From the NCBI GenBank assembly GCA_022360015.1, contig JAKSDQ010000244.1:107015-171014 (forward strand): a stretch of 64,000 nucleotides of DNA, given 5' to 3'. Below the pieces are notes generated by a model. That model did no database searches and was not told the origin of the DNA. It was given only the letters and a program-made list of their open reading frames with translations. The stretch is from Cytophagales bacterium (GTDB lineage: Bacteria; Bacteroidota; Bacteroidia; Cytophagales; Cyclobacteriaceae). Positions 9,217-17,536 of the stretch are shown here, piece after piece (within the stretch, counting starts at the first letter, position 1; each line of letters begins with the position of its first letter). A program made the translations under genes and the position numbers.

Positions 9217-10092
9217 ATGGGTAATTTAAAATACAATGACTTACTGGATGCTGGTGTTCATTTTGGGCACTTGACGAGAAAGTGGGATCCTAAAATGGCA
9301 CCATATATCTTTATGGAAAGAAATGGTATCCATATTATCGATCTTAATAAGTCGCTTGTTTGCCTCGAAGAAGCATCCAACGCAATCAAGCAGGTGGTAA
9401 GTTCGGGAAGGAAGGTCATGTTCGTCGCAACCAAAAAACAAGCAAAAAAACTGGTCGCTGAAGAAGCACAAAGATTAAGAATGCCCTTTGTTACTGAAAG
9501 ATGGCTGGGTGGAATGCTCACCAACTTCAGCACCATCAGAAAGTCTTTGAAAAAGTTGTCTTCCATCGAAAAACTGATGAAAGATGAGGCTTACCAAAAT
9601 CTTGCAAAAAGAGAAAGGTTAATGGTAAGCAGGGAGAAAACCAAGCTGGAAAGAATTCTTGGCGGTATATCGGACCTGACCCGTCTTCCGGCAGCTTTGT
9701 TTGTAGTGGATATCAAACGCGAACATATTGCTGTTAAAGAAGCTCAGAAACTAAATATTCCGGTTTATGCCATGGTTGACACTAACTCCAACCCGGAACT
9801 GGTAGATTTCCCAATTCCCGCCAATGACGATGCTTTCAAATCCATTAGCCTGATTGTCTCTCAAATAGGTAAAACCATAGAAGAGGGGCTTATGGAAAGA
9901 AAGAAAGATAAGGATGAGGCCAAGCTAAGACAAGAGGAGGAAGCAAAAATCAAGATGGACAGCCAGGCCGGCAAAGAGACCGGAACCGTAGAAGCACGGT
10001 CCGCTCAAGTTGTCGAGGTAGAAGCTGATGCCCCCGCCCCCGGAGCAAAGGAAAATGTGGCACCAGAGGGTAAGGAATCAGGCAAAGCATAA
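9217..10092 (+). CDS. rpsB: 30S ribosomal protein S2
   Basis: S2 is a small-subunit protein at the back of the 30S head. The start gives MGNLKYNDLLDAGVHFGHL. Family marks include HIIDLNKS, FVATKKQAK, RWLGGMLTNF and VDTNSNPELVDFPIPANDDA. At 291 residues it is longer than the E. coli protein; the extra length is a charged, low-complexity C-terminal tail from about residue 230 (rich in K, E, A and P), common in this phylum. It is translated with rpsI and precedes tsf, from which a hairpin separates it. Confidence 0.98.
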   Translation: MGNLKYNDLLDAGVHFGHLTRKWDPKMAPYIFMERNGIHIIDLNKSLVCLEEASNAIKQVVSSGRKVMFVATKKQAKKLVAEEAQRLRMPFVTERWLGGMLTNFSTIRKSLKKLSSIEKLMKDEAYQNLAKRERLMVSREKTKLERILGGISDLTRLPAALFVVDIKREHIAVKEAQKLNIPVYAMVDTNSNPELVDFPIPANDDAFKSISLIVSQIGKTIEEGLMERKKDKDEAKLRQEEEAKIKMDSQAGKETGTVEARSAQVVEVEADAPAPGAKENVAPEGKESGKA

Positions 10093-10124
10093 AAATACAG
10101 ATCAGATATCATCACGTGATACAG

Positions 10125-10161
10125 ATTGAACATCGTTGACTATTCCGGTGTTCAATTTTTG
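10125..10161 (+). terminator. Hairpin with U-tract between rpsB and tsf
   Basis: ATTGAACATCG (10,125-10,135) pairs with CGGTGTTCAAT (10,146-10,156) with one non-Watson-Crick pair and a 10-base loop, and is followed by TTTTTG. The shape is that of an intrinsic terminator or attenuator placed between two genes that are usually co-expressed. Just upstream is a small palindrome, ATCACGTGAT. Confidence 0.5.
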
Positions 10162-10214
10162 TTAGCAACTAATTCAAATTACCTATTCGTACATAACAAA
10201 ATTTAACTAACACA

Positions 10215-11048
10215 ATGGCTATTACGGCGCAAGAAGTCAACAAACTGAGACAACAAACCGGGGCTGGTATGATGGACTGTAAAAAAGCACTTACCGAAGC
10301 TGCCGGAGACTTTGATAAAGCAATAGAGATTTTAAGAAAAAAAGGACAGAAAGTTTCTGCTTCCAGGTCTGACAGGGAAACCAGCGAAGGCTCTGTATTT
10401 ATTAAAACCGCTGAAGGGGGCAAAGAAGCCACGTTAATAGCCCTCAACTGCGAAACAGACTTTGTAGCTAAGAATGAGGAATTTTTAGCACTTGGACAAG
10501 GTATTGTGGAAATAGCTGCTGTCAATAAGCCTGCCTCAGTCGAAGAATTAAAAAACCTTCAACTGGCAGACCTGTCTGTTTCTGAAAAAATCATTGAATT
10601 GATCGGAAAAATCGGTGAAAAAATTGAAATCAGCGCCTACGAACGTATTACTGGTGAACAGGTAATACCCTACGTACATGCAGGTAATAAGCTAGGTGTA
10701 TTGGTGGCTTTGAAAGGTGTTAATGGTGATGATGAAACAGAGGCAGGCAGAAATGTTGCCATGCAAATTGCAGCTATGAATCCTTTGGCGGTCGATAAAG
10801 ACGGTGTGGATCAAACTTTGGTTAACAAGGAAATTGAGATCGGCAAGGAACAGGCCCTGGCAGAAGGCAAACCTGAAAACATCGTGGAAAAGATTGCCAT
10901 GGGCAAACTAAATAAATTCTTCAAAGAAAACACCCTGTTGAATCAGGCATTTGTCAAGGACTCATCCATGACTGTTGCCAAATACCTGGAAAGCGTAAAA
11001 ACAGGTCTAACAGTAGCGTCTTTTAAAAGGATTTCTATTGGCGGATAA
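10215..11048 (+). CDS. tsf: Translation elongation factor Ts
   Basis: EF-Ts is the guanine-nucleotide exchange factor that recycles EF-Tu in the cytoplasm. The N-terminal UBA-like segment MAITAQEVNKLRQQTGAGMM leads into DCKKALTEAAGDFDKAIEIL, and the core has LNCETDFVAKNEEF, all diagnostic. The C-terminal part contains EKIAMGKLNKFFKENTLLNQ and QAFVKDSSMTVAKYL. At 277 residues it has normal length. It is the last gene of the ribosomal block, 122 bases after rpsB. Confidence 0.98.
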   Translation: MAITAQEVNKLRQQTGAGMMDCKKALTEAAGDFDKAIEILRKKGQKVSASRSDRETSEGSVFIKTAEGGKEATLIALNCETDFVAKNEEFLALGQGIVEIAAVNKPASVEELKNLQLADLSVSEKIIELIGKIGEKIEISAYERITGEQVIPYVHAGNKLGVLVALKGVNGDDETEAGRNVAMQIAAMNPLAVDKDGVDQTLVNKEIEIGKEQALAEGKPENIVEKIAMGKLNKFFKENTLLNQAFVKDSSMTVAKYLESVKTGLTVASFKRISIGG

Positions 11049-11351
11049 CCGGTATTTGGTTATAGACAAGGTGTTTTTCTCCCATAAATAGCGTAAGCGT
11101 CTTGTTACCGTTGCTTGACGTTTACGGTTGAAATTCTTTATCCCTTGGTATCTCCTATGTTGAAAAGCAAGGCCAAGCGCTGTTTTTTGATATAGGACGA
11201 CACTAAAGCTCAAACAACTTTGTGGAAAACGTTATACAAGAGCCACTTCTATTATTAACCATAACCTTAGTGACTCTTCGTGTCTCCGTGACTTCGTGGT
11301 TAAAAAAGCCCCCCCACAGAGACAGCAGCCCACAAAAAATTAAAAAAAATA
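11049..11351. other. Intergenic stretch with dispersed repeat copy
   Basis: No gene is supported here. The short minus-strand frame at 11,007-11,213 has no family features. The notable content is a copy of the window's CTCTGTGTCTC/GGTGAC repeat family at 11,265-11,312, described as a separate entry. Confidence 0.5.
11265..11312 (+). repeat. Dispersed hairpin repeat, copy 1
   Basis: The sequence CCTTAGTGACTCTTCG followed by TGTCTCCGTGACTTCGTGG matches the units at 29,109-29,180, 44,363-44,447 and 46,080-46,116. This copy is degenerate and only a short complementary tail (CCACAGAGACAG) follows, so its hairpin is weak. The family recurs only between genes. Confidence 0.6.
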
Positions 11352-12374
11352 CTATTTAGTCGACTCTATCCCAGACTCCTGCAACTCAATGGTTTGCGGA
11401 CTTTTATCCTCATAAGTCACCCGGTGGATAGATCTCCGAAACGGGTAGGGCATGAATTCAGAGTAACCCAACCTTATCAGCAACAAAGGTTGTTGATTAT
11501 CAGGAAGTCCTAAATATGCGGCCAGTTTTTTTCTGACTTCAATTTCTTCGCAAGGCATATTCAGATGTGCATGTTTAATATTCAGGACTGTAGCGGTAAG
11601 TGCTACCCTTTCAAAGGCCCTTCCCAGGTTTATCCAGTTTTTCTTTTGATTTGACTCTGCGATAAAAACCATCATTGCCGAAGAGGACTTTACCAGCTTT
11701 TCAACCCTTTTAGCTTCTCCCGATGGTTTAATTAGCCTCATTATCAACCTTCCTAGCCAGCTTGGAACAGAGGGGAAACCCATTGAAGCCGTGTATAGTC
11801 CATCACCTGTTTGCTTTGCTTCCCGGGTATTAAACCTGATCCAATAAATAAGTTCATGCTTGAATGAGTTATTTGAAAATCGCAAAAAACTGGCTTCCTT
11901 GATAAATTCAATCAATGGCAGAATTTCCTGTTGCCCGGAAAAAACAAGGGTTCTTACCCCTTCATAATGTGCAGCATTTTGCAAAGCTTTCATGTCTTCT
12001 CCCGGGATTTTGCGTCCTTTATAACGATTTCGGGTAGACTGTCTGTTATCTATGGCCTCAAACAGCCGGTTGTCCAGATCAACGCGGCCCTCGGTTAACC
12101 TGATCCGGATACATTCATTGTTTTCCAGGGGAGGGAAATAATCAATATCCGCCCGATAGCCAAAGTGATTGGCGGCAATGACCAGATTTTCTACCGCACA
12201 ACCCAAGCTGATAAACAGCGCATGGTCGTCCTGATCCGCCATTGGCAACCTGCGGTTATAATCCGGGAATACTTTTATTACATTGTTTCGGTAGGCAAAT
12301 CTCCAGGGCTGTGTATTGTGAACTGAGGGTGCCTTAATGGCATATTTGATTAGTAGTTCAATGATATTCCGCAT
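11352..12374 (-). CDS. Acg-type nitroreductase-fold FMN oxidoreductase
   Basis: This is a 340-residue member of the Acg branch of the nitroreductase superfamily, whose members are doubled nitroreductase folds that bind FMN and are often linked to stress or dormancy. The N-terminus KYAIKAPSVHNTQPWRFAY carries the conserved SxHNTQPW FMN motif. DDHALFISLGCAVENLVIAA and the C-terminal LNIKHAHLNMPCEEIEVRKK with LGLP...QPLLLIRLGY correspond to the second half. The physiological substrate is unknown. It is transcribed separately, 142 bases after ridA. Confidence 0.78.
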   Translation of the reverse strand: MRNIIELLIKYAIKAPSVHNTQPWRFAYRNNVIKVFPDYNRRLPMADQDDHALFISLGCAVENLVIAANHFGYRADIDYFPPLENNECIRIRLTEGRVDLDNRLFEAIDNRQSTRNRYKGRKIPGEDMKALQNAAHYEGVRTLVFSGQQEILPLIEFIKEASFLRFSNNSFKHELIYWIRFNTREAKQTGDGLYTASMGFPSVPSWLGRLIMRLIKPSGEAKRVEKLVKSSSAMMVFIAESNQKKNWINLGRAFERVALTATVLNIKHAHLNMPCEEIEVRKKLAAYLGLPDNQQPLLLIRLGYSEFMPYPFRRSIHRVTYEDKSPQTIELQESGIESTK

Positions 12375-12516
12375 GACTTAGAAGCAGTTACAGTTAAGTT
12401 TCAAGCTAACATTTTTGAATAAAGATCGAAATGATATGGATCAGCACACGTGTTGATTTGGCTTACCAATCCTCTTTTGACATAAATCCGGACCACGGCT
12501 GTAAGATTTGGTGATC

Positions 12517-12936
12517 TTACCCAATTGTCGCAATGCATTTCAGTTCAATGGCTATGGGGGTCGGCAGGCTACTGACCTCTACAGTTGTGCGGCAGGGCTG
12601 ATTGTCTTTGAAATATGCTGCATAAACTTTATTGTATTTTTTAAAATCATCTTTCATGTTAGTCAAAAACACGGTAACATCCACGAGCCTATCCCAGGAT
12701 GAACCGGCGTCTTCAAGAATGAGTTTTACGTTGTTAAAAACCGAATGACACTGTTTTTCAATGTCATATTCAACTATAGTCCCCTGCTCGTCCAAAGTCA
12801 CACCCGGAATTTGCCTGGTGCCTCTTTCCCGGGGCCCTACCCCGGACAAAAACAATAAATTACCTACGCGCCGGGCGTGTGGATATAATCCTACAGGTTC
12901 CGGGGCTTTGTCCGAATTCAAAATATGATCTGCCAT
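12517..12936 (-). CDS. RidA-family deaminase (2-aminomuconate deaminase-like)
   Basis: This is a 139-residue YjgF/YER057c/UK114 (RidA) family protein. RidA enzymes hydrolyse reactive enamine/imine intermediates. The opening APEPVGLYPHARRVGNLLFLSGVGPR is closest, from memory, to the 2-aminomuconate deaminase subgroup of tryptophan and 2-nitrobenzoate catabolism. The C-terminal CRTTVEVSSLP contains the arginine that holds the substrate carboxylate. It follows pepP and a small ORF with short gaps, suggesting one transcript. No other kynurenine-pathway genes are in the window, so the subgroup is uncertain. Confidence 0.85.
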   Translation of the reverse strand: MADHILNSDKAPEPVGLYPHARRVGNLLFLSGVGPRERGTRQIPGVTLDEQGTIVEYDIEKQCHSVFNNVKLILEDAGSSWDRLVDVTVFLTNMKDDFKKYNKVYAAYFKDNQPCRTTVEVSSLPTPIAIELKCIATIG

Positions 12937-12956
12937 TTTCCTTTTTTTAGTAACTT

Positions 12957-13229
12957 TCAGGTAACCGGATTTCTCGGGATCTGATCATACCTGTTGGGTA
13001 TGCTTAATCTGTCTTTTACTTGAGTGTAAAACAAAAACCCCTTGCAACTGGTCATATATTTCCAAACCTTTGTAAATACACCTGCCGGCGCTTCTGCAAC
13101 CAATGCGTTTCCCATTTTTGCCATTAACCCTGAAAAGTCATCAGGATCAATTTTAATAATGGCCCCTGAGGCCTTGATGGCATTTTGAATGGCTTGCCAG
13201 GCTGCCGCAACCCCTGCTGCTCCGCTCAT
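12957..13229 (-). CDS. Small hypothetical protein between pepP and ridA
   Basis: This is a 90-residue protein of unknown family. The N-terminal half is alanine-rich and helical (GAAGVAAAWQAIQNAIKASG), followed by an acidic IKIDPDDFSGLMAK turn and a basic tail. It starts 7 bases after the pepP stop and ends 20 bases before ridA, so it is almost certainly translated in that operon. The alanine-rich segment could be a single amphipathic or membrane helix. No function is inferred. Confidence 0.65.
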   Translation of the reverse strand: MSGAAGVAAAWQAIQNAIKASGAIIKIDPDDFSGLMAKMGNALVAEAPAGVFTKVWKYMTSCKGFLFYTQVKDRLSIPNRYDQIPRNPVT

Positions 13230-13236
13230 AATTTAT

Positions 13237-14553
13237 TTACTTTGTGTTCATGATTTCTTCAATTTCTTCCGCTTCAACGGGTATTTGCTTCATTAAGTTT
13301 AAGGTCCCCTTTTCGGTAATCAACACATTATCTTCCAGGCGTATTCCCAGGTTTTCCTCCCTGATATATATGCCCGGCTCCACAGTAAAAACATTCCCTG
13401 CGCGCATCGGCTGACTTAAGCTACCCACATCGTGTACATCCAATCCCAGGTGGTGGGAGGTGCCATGCATAAAGTATTTCTTGTAGGCCGGATTTTCCGG
13501 ATCCTGATTTTTTATAGCTGTTTTATCCAGTAGTTTTAAGCCCAACAGTTCACTTTCCATAATTTTTCCAACCTCCTCGTGATAGGCTTTTATGGTATTC
13601 CCCGGTGCCAGCATTCCGGCCGCTTCATTTTTGACCTTGAGTACGGCATTGTATACTGCTTTTTGTCTATCCGTAAACCGGCCGCTGACAGGAATAGCCC
13701 TGGTCATATCAGCATTGTAATTCGCATACTCTGCCCCTACATCCATTAGCAACACATCACCGGCCTGGCACACTTTGTTGTTTTCGATATAGTGCAAAAC
13801 ACAGGCATTTAATCCCGAAGCGATAATCGGGGCATAAGCAAATCCTCGCGACCGGTTGCTAACAAATTCGTGTATGTATTCCGCTTCAATTTCATACTCC
13901 ATTACACCTGGCTTTACAAATTCCAACACCCGCCGGAATCCACCGGCCGTAATATCACAGGCCTTTTGCAGTAAAGTGATTTCTATCTCTGATTTCACAG
14001 ATCGCAAATCGCGCATGATTGGCGCCAGTCTTTCATAGCAATGTAATGGGAAGCGTTTTTTACACCAGTTGATAAACCTTTCATCCCTGGTTTCCACAAC
14101 ATTATCAGCCCTGCTATGTTCATTAGCGTTGAGGTAAATATACTCGGCCTGCTCCATCAGGAGTGGTAACATCTTCTCAAGTTCGGTGTTCGGAAAAACG
14201 CTTTTTATCCCACTGATCTCAGTAGCTTCTTCCCTGGTAAGCTTATGCCCTTCCCAGATAGCTATTAACTCACTGGTTTCTTTAACAAACAAGATCTCTC
14301 TGAATTTTTCTTCATAAAAATCCGGCATCAATACCAGCGTTGTTTCCTCCTGATCAATGCCAGAAAGATAAAAAAGATCGTTATTTTGTCTGAAAGGCAT
14401 AGTACCGTCCGCATTGGTAGGCATAATATCATTGGCATTTAATACTGCAATGCTGTTAGTTTTTAGCTGTTTTATCAAATTGGACCGGTTTAATTTGAAT
14501 AGTCCTGCGCCAATGGGTAAATATTTCATAAATAAAACAAACTTTTTGTCCAT
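13237..14553 (-). CDS. pepP: Xaa-Pro aminopeptidase (aminopeptidase P, M24B)
   Basis: This cytoplasmic dimanganese peptidase removes an N-terminal residue that precedes proline. The 438-residue protein has the N-terminal creatinase-like domain (FRQNNDLFYLSGIDQEET) and a C-terminal pita-bread domain. The metal ligands are visible: Asp in LLMDVGAEY, Asp in NADMTRAIPV, His in HGTSHHLGLDVHDVG, Glu in FTVEPGIYI and Glu in GIRLEDNVLI. The frame opens at 14,553, but a second ATG eight codons in (MKYLPIGAGLF, 14,529) may be the true start. It heads the pepP-small ORF-ridA unit. Confidence 0.93.
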   Translation of the reverse strand: MDKKFVLFMKYLPIGAGLFKLNRSNLIKQLKTNSIAVLNANDIMPTNADGTMPFRQNNDLFYLSGIDQEETTLVLMPDFYEEKFREILFVKETSELIAIWEGHKLTREEATEISGIKSVFPNTELEKMLPLLMEQAEYIYLNANEHSRADNVVETRDERFINWCKKRFPLHCYERLAPIMRDLRSVKSEIEITLLQKACDITAGGFRRVLEFVKPGVMEYEIEAEYIHEFVSNRSRGFAYAPIIASGLNACVLHYIENNKVCQAGDVLLMDVGAEYANYNADMTRAIPVSGRFTDRQKAVYNAVLKVKNEAAGMLAPGNTIKAYHEEVGKIMESELLGLKLLDKTAIKNQDPENPAYKKYFMHGTSHHLGLDVHDVGSLSQPMRAGNVFTVEPGIYIREENLGIRLEDNVLITEKGTLNLMKQIPVEAEEIEEIMNTK

Positions 14554-14644
14554 GTTTTCCGTGAATTTAACAAATAATATGGCATGTTGATTTGATTATT
14601 ATTTATTAACTTGGTAATTACATAATAAAATTTGTCGGTGTATA

Positions 14645-16189
14645 ATGCGGTTTCATTACCATTTATTCATGCTGTTTTCGCTGATACCTGTCTGTCTTTC
14701 CGCACAGGAATCGGGCCGGTATTGGGTTAACTTTGCCGACAAAGGGTATTTTCCCGAATTAAAACCTGCGATTTCTTCCGAAACGATCGGTAATCGAAAG
14801 AAATTGGGGCTGGATCTGTTCCAGCAAAGTGATCTACCGTTAAATCAGACATACATAGACAGCCTGGTATATTATGGTATCGAACCTATACATCGCTCGA
14901 AATGGTTAAATGCTGTCAGTGCCGAAATTCCATCGGAAATCATCAAAAAAATTGAATCACTGGATTTTGTGGATGCCGTTTCCAGGGTGGATGGGCGGAT
15001 GAAAGTGCTGCATGTAAATGACCACGTCAATCCGGAGTACACGGTCGTCTTGGACCAGATCAATGCGCATGCTATAAAAGCGCAAGGGTTGGATGGCAGC
15101 GGGGTTAAAATCGGAATTATTGATGTGGGGTATTTTGGCGCTAAAATCAATGCCAGCCTGAAACCGATTTTTGCCGATGGACGCGTGTTGGGTTTCAGGG
15201 ATTATTTACAGCCCGATAACGTTAAACCTTTCAGCAATCTTCAGCCTTTCTCCAATTCCCACGGTACAACCGTTTGGAAAATGGTAGCCGGGTATAACAA
15301 ATCTTCCAACACACAATATGGTTTGGCCACAGGCTCGGGATATTATCTGGCAAGGACCGATAATACCAATTATGAGTACCGGGGTGAAGAGGATTATTGG
15401 ATTGAAGCCATAGAATGGTTAGATAGCCTGGGTGTGCGCCTGGTAAATACGTCTTTGGGTTATTCTTTGGGCTTTGATGATCCGAAAGAAAACTACCGCC
15501 CGGAGGAAATGGATGGAAAATCCAGTAAAATTTCTATCGCTGCCCATATAGCGGCTGAGGAGAAAGGTATGTTGATTGTTGTGGCGGCAGGCAATGAAGG
15601 ACACGACCCCGACTGGCGGGTGGTTTCGGCACCGGCAGATGCGGAAGGTGTCATTTCTGTAGGTGCTACTGTTGCAGGAAGTTATGCCAAAATTCGTTAT
15701 AGTGCCCTGGGGCCTGATTTTTTAGATTACATTAAACCAAATATTGCCTGTTTTTCAAACAACGGCACTTCATTTTCAGCCCCTATCATCACCGGCCTGG
15801 CAGCTTGCATTATGCAAAAAAACCCGGAGCTGACCAATCATGAAGTCAAAGAAATCATCGAACGCTCGGGTAACCTGTATCCATTTGGAAATAACTACGT
15901 GGGTTATGGCGTGCCGGATAGCTACCGGATTGTAAAGTTGATAGAAGACATCGGCCATGACTTCAACAGAAGTGAAAAGGTATGGGCTAAAAACAATCAC
16001 TACAATCTCCCTATCAACTCAGAGCAAGAAGAAAGAGTGGTTGTTTTTCACAAAAAAAACGCTTTCGCCGTTATCAATCAGCAGGAACTCATCCACAAAG
16101 AAAACAAACTAAAAATCCACCGCCCCGAAGGCTGCCGGCAAAGTACCATAGCCCTGAAACATCGTGTAATAGAAATCATCTGGCCCTAA
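14645..16189 (+). CDS. Secreted subtilisin-like serine protease (S8)
   Basis: This is an exported subtilase of 514 residues. The signal peptide (LFMLFSLIPVCLSAQES) is cleaved near residue 20 and is followed by an inhibitor-type propeptide. The catalytic triad is Asp in KIGIIDVGYFG (near 158), His in NSHGTTVWKMVAG (near 204) and Ser in GTSFSAPIITGLAA (near 376). The oxyanion Asn is in VVAAGNEGHDP. The last about 70 residues are basic and may be a small C-terminal extension; no clear T9SS sorting domain is recognised. It is monocistronic and divergent from pepP. Confidence 0.92.
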   Translation: MRFHYHLFMLFSLIPVCLSAQESGRYWVNFADKGYFPELKPAISSETIGNRKKLGLDLFQQSDLPLNQTYIDSLVYYGIEPIHRSKWLNAVSAEIPSEIIKKIESLDFVDAVSRVDGRMKVLHVNDHVNPEYTVVLDQINAHAIKAQGLDGSGVKIGIIDVGYFGAKINASLKPIFADGRVLGFRDYLQPDNVKPFSNLQPFSNSHGTTVWKMVAGYNKSSNTQYGLATGSGYYLARTDNTNYEYRGEEDYWIEAIEWLDSLGVRLVNTSLGYSLGFDDPKENYRPEEMDGKSSKISIAAHIAAEEKGMLIVVAAGNEGHDPDWRVVSAPADAEGVISVGATVAGSYAKIRYSALGPDFLDYIKPNIACFSNNGTSFSAPIITGLAACIMQKNPELTNHEVKEIIERSGNLYPFGNNYVGYGVPDSYRIVKLIEDIGHDFNRSEKVWAKNNHYNLPINSEQEERVVVFHKKNAFAVINQQELIHKENKLKIHRPEGCRQSTIALKHRVIEIIWP

Positions 16190-16219
16190 CCTCACACCCA
16201 AACCCACTCTCACGCTCGA

Positions 16220-17356
16220 TTATCCTATTTCGATGGTAACATCATCAGTCAAAGGGTGCCCGACACAGGTAAGTACGTAACCTTCTTCGCGTTCATCCTG
16301 GGAGAGGCCTTCGTCTTCATCCATTTTAACCTTGCCCGAGAGGCATTTTCCGCGGCAGGCGGTGCATAATCCGGCCTGACAGGAATATGGTAAGTCGATA
16401 TTTTCATCCAGGGCTGTTTCCAAGATGGTTTTCCCGGGTTCTACGGTAATACTATATTCCTCGCCTTCGTACTTGATTTTAACCGTTCTGGTTTTTAGCT
16501 TGGCTTCGCCCTCCTGGTCAGCTTTATCTTCTTTGTCGATAGTGCCGGCTACGAAGCTCTCTTTAATGATCTTGTCCCTGGTGACGTTGTGTCGGGCCAG
16601 CAATGTTTCCACGTTATTCATCATTCCTTCCGGCCCGCACATAAGGTAGGTGGTTTTTTCCTCGCCCCAATCCGGGATCCTTTCCAGCAATTTAGTCAGC
16701 ATCTCATGGTTAAGCAAACCTGAATGGCCTTGCCAGTTCATCGGCGCCTCATCCAAAATATGGATTACCTGCAACCTGCCTTCGTGCCGGGTTTGCCACT
16801 TATCCAATTCGGCCTTAAAAATGATAGAGTCGATGTTCCGGTTGGCGTAAATTAGTGATACAACGCTTTCAGGCTCCTGGGTAAGGATTGATTTCATCAA
16901 GCTCATCATTGGTGTGATACCACTGCCTCCGGCAAACATGATAATGTGCCTTTTATCGCCCGGGTCAAATTCTGTGGTAAAATTACCCATAGGTTCCATG
17001 ACCCTAACCGAATCGCCGACATTCAGGTAATCGGGCAGGTAATTGGACATTAATCCCCCTTCCACTCTTTTGATGGTAACAGCAATGTCTTCGTCAATGC
17101 CTGGCGCACTGCAAAATGAGTACGATCTTCTTACTTCCTTTCCATCAATTTGCCGGATGATGGTAATGAACTGCCCTGATTTGTAAGACATTTCAGGTGC
17201 TGGCATCTCAAAAACAATCGATATAGCATCCTTTGTTTCACGGACTATATTTTTTACTTTTAAATTATAGTAATGGCTGTTGGAAGGTTTCCCATCTTCC
17301 AGGCCAACTGAATGCTGCTTCTTATCTTTATTTTTTTTAAAAAATCCAAACGCCAT
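16220..17356 (-). CDS. PaaE-like flavin/[2Fe-2S] reductase
   Basis: This is a 378-residue electron-transfer enzyme with a ferredoxin-NADP reductase module and a C-terminal plant-type ferredoxin. The FAD site is RRSYSFCSAP, the NAD(P) site is MFAGGSGITPMMSLM, and the cluster ligands are in CQAGLCTACRGKC plus a later VLTCVGHP. This order matches PaaE, the reductase of the phenylacetyl-CoA epoxidase. None of paaABCD is present here, so it may serve another oxygenase or desaturase. A basic N-terminal extension (FGFFKKNKDKKQ) precedes the FAD domain. Confidence 0.85.
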   Translation of the reverse strand: MAFGFFKKNKDKKQHSVGLEDGKPSNSHYYNLKVKNIVRETKDAISIVFEMPAPEMSYKSGQFITIIRQIDGKEVRRSYSFCSAPGIDEDIAVTIKRVEGGLMSNYLPDYLNVGDSVRVMEPMGNFTTEFDPGDKRHIIMFAGGSGITPMMSLMKSILTQEPESVVSLIYANRNIDSIIFKAELDKWQTRHEGRLQVIHILDEAPMNWQGHSGLLNHEMLTKLLERIPDWGEEKTTYLMCGPEGMMNNVETLLARHNVTRDKIIKESFVAGTIDKEDKADQEGEAKLKTRTVKIKYEGEEYSITVEPGKTILETALDENIDLPYSCQAGLCTACRGKCLSGKVKMDEDEGLSQDEREEGYVLTCVGHPLTDDVTIEIG

Positions 17357-17505
17357 GTCAAAACTATATTATGCCTTCACTCAATACTGATTTCCTGGCA
17401 AAACTAATAAATATCACCTAATATCAGGGGCAAATTATCATATTAATAGTGCCAATAATTTATCAACATCCAGGAAGGGATTAGGTTCTTTTTCAGGGAT
17501 AAATT

Positions 17506-17532
17506 TATACTTTTGTCTTCTCCAAAAGTATA
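17506..17532 (+). promoter_or_regulatory. Perfect inverted repeat over the purB -7 box
   Basis: TATACTTTTG (17,506-17,515) and CAAAAGTATA (17,523-17,532) form a perfect 10-bp inverted repeat with a 7-base loop, ending 4 bases before the purB ATG. The left arm contains TACTTTTG, a match to the TAnnTTTG -7 box. It could be a repressor operator or, if transcription starts further upstream, a hairpin over the ribosome-binding region. Confidence 0.5.
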
Positions 17533-17536
17533 AAAT

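Noticed and set aside
10169..10525. 118-codon minus-strand frame over the start of tsf
   Set aside because: Antisense to a certain gene; serine and alanine-rich shadow.
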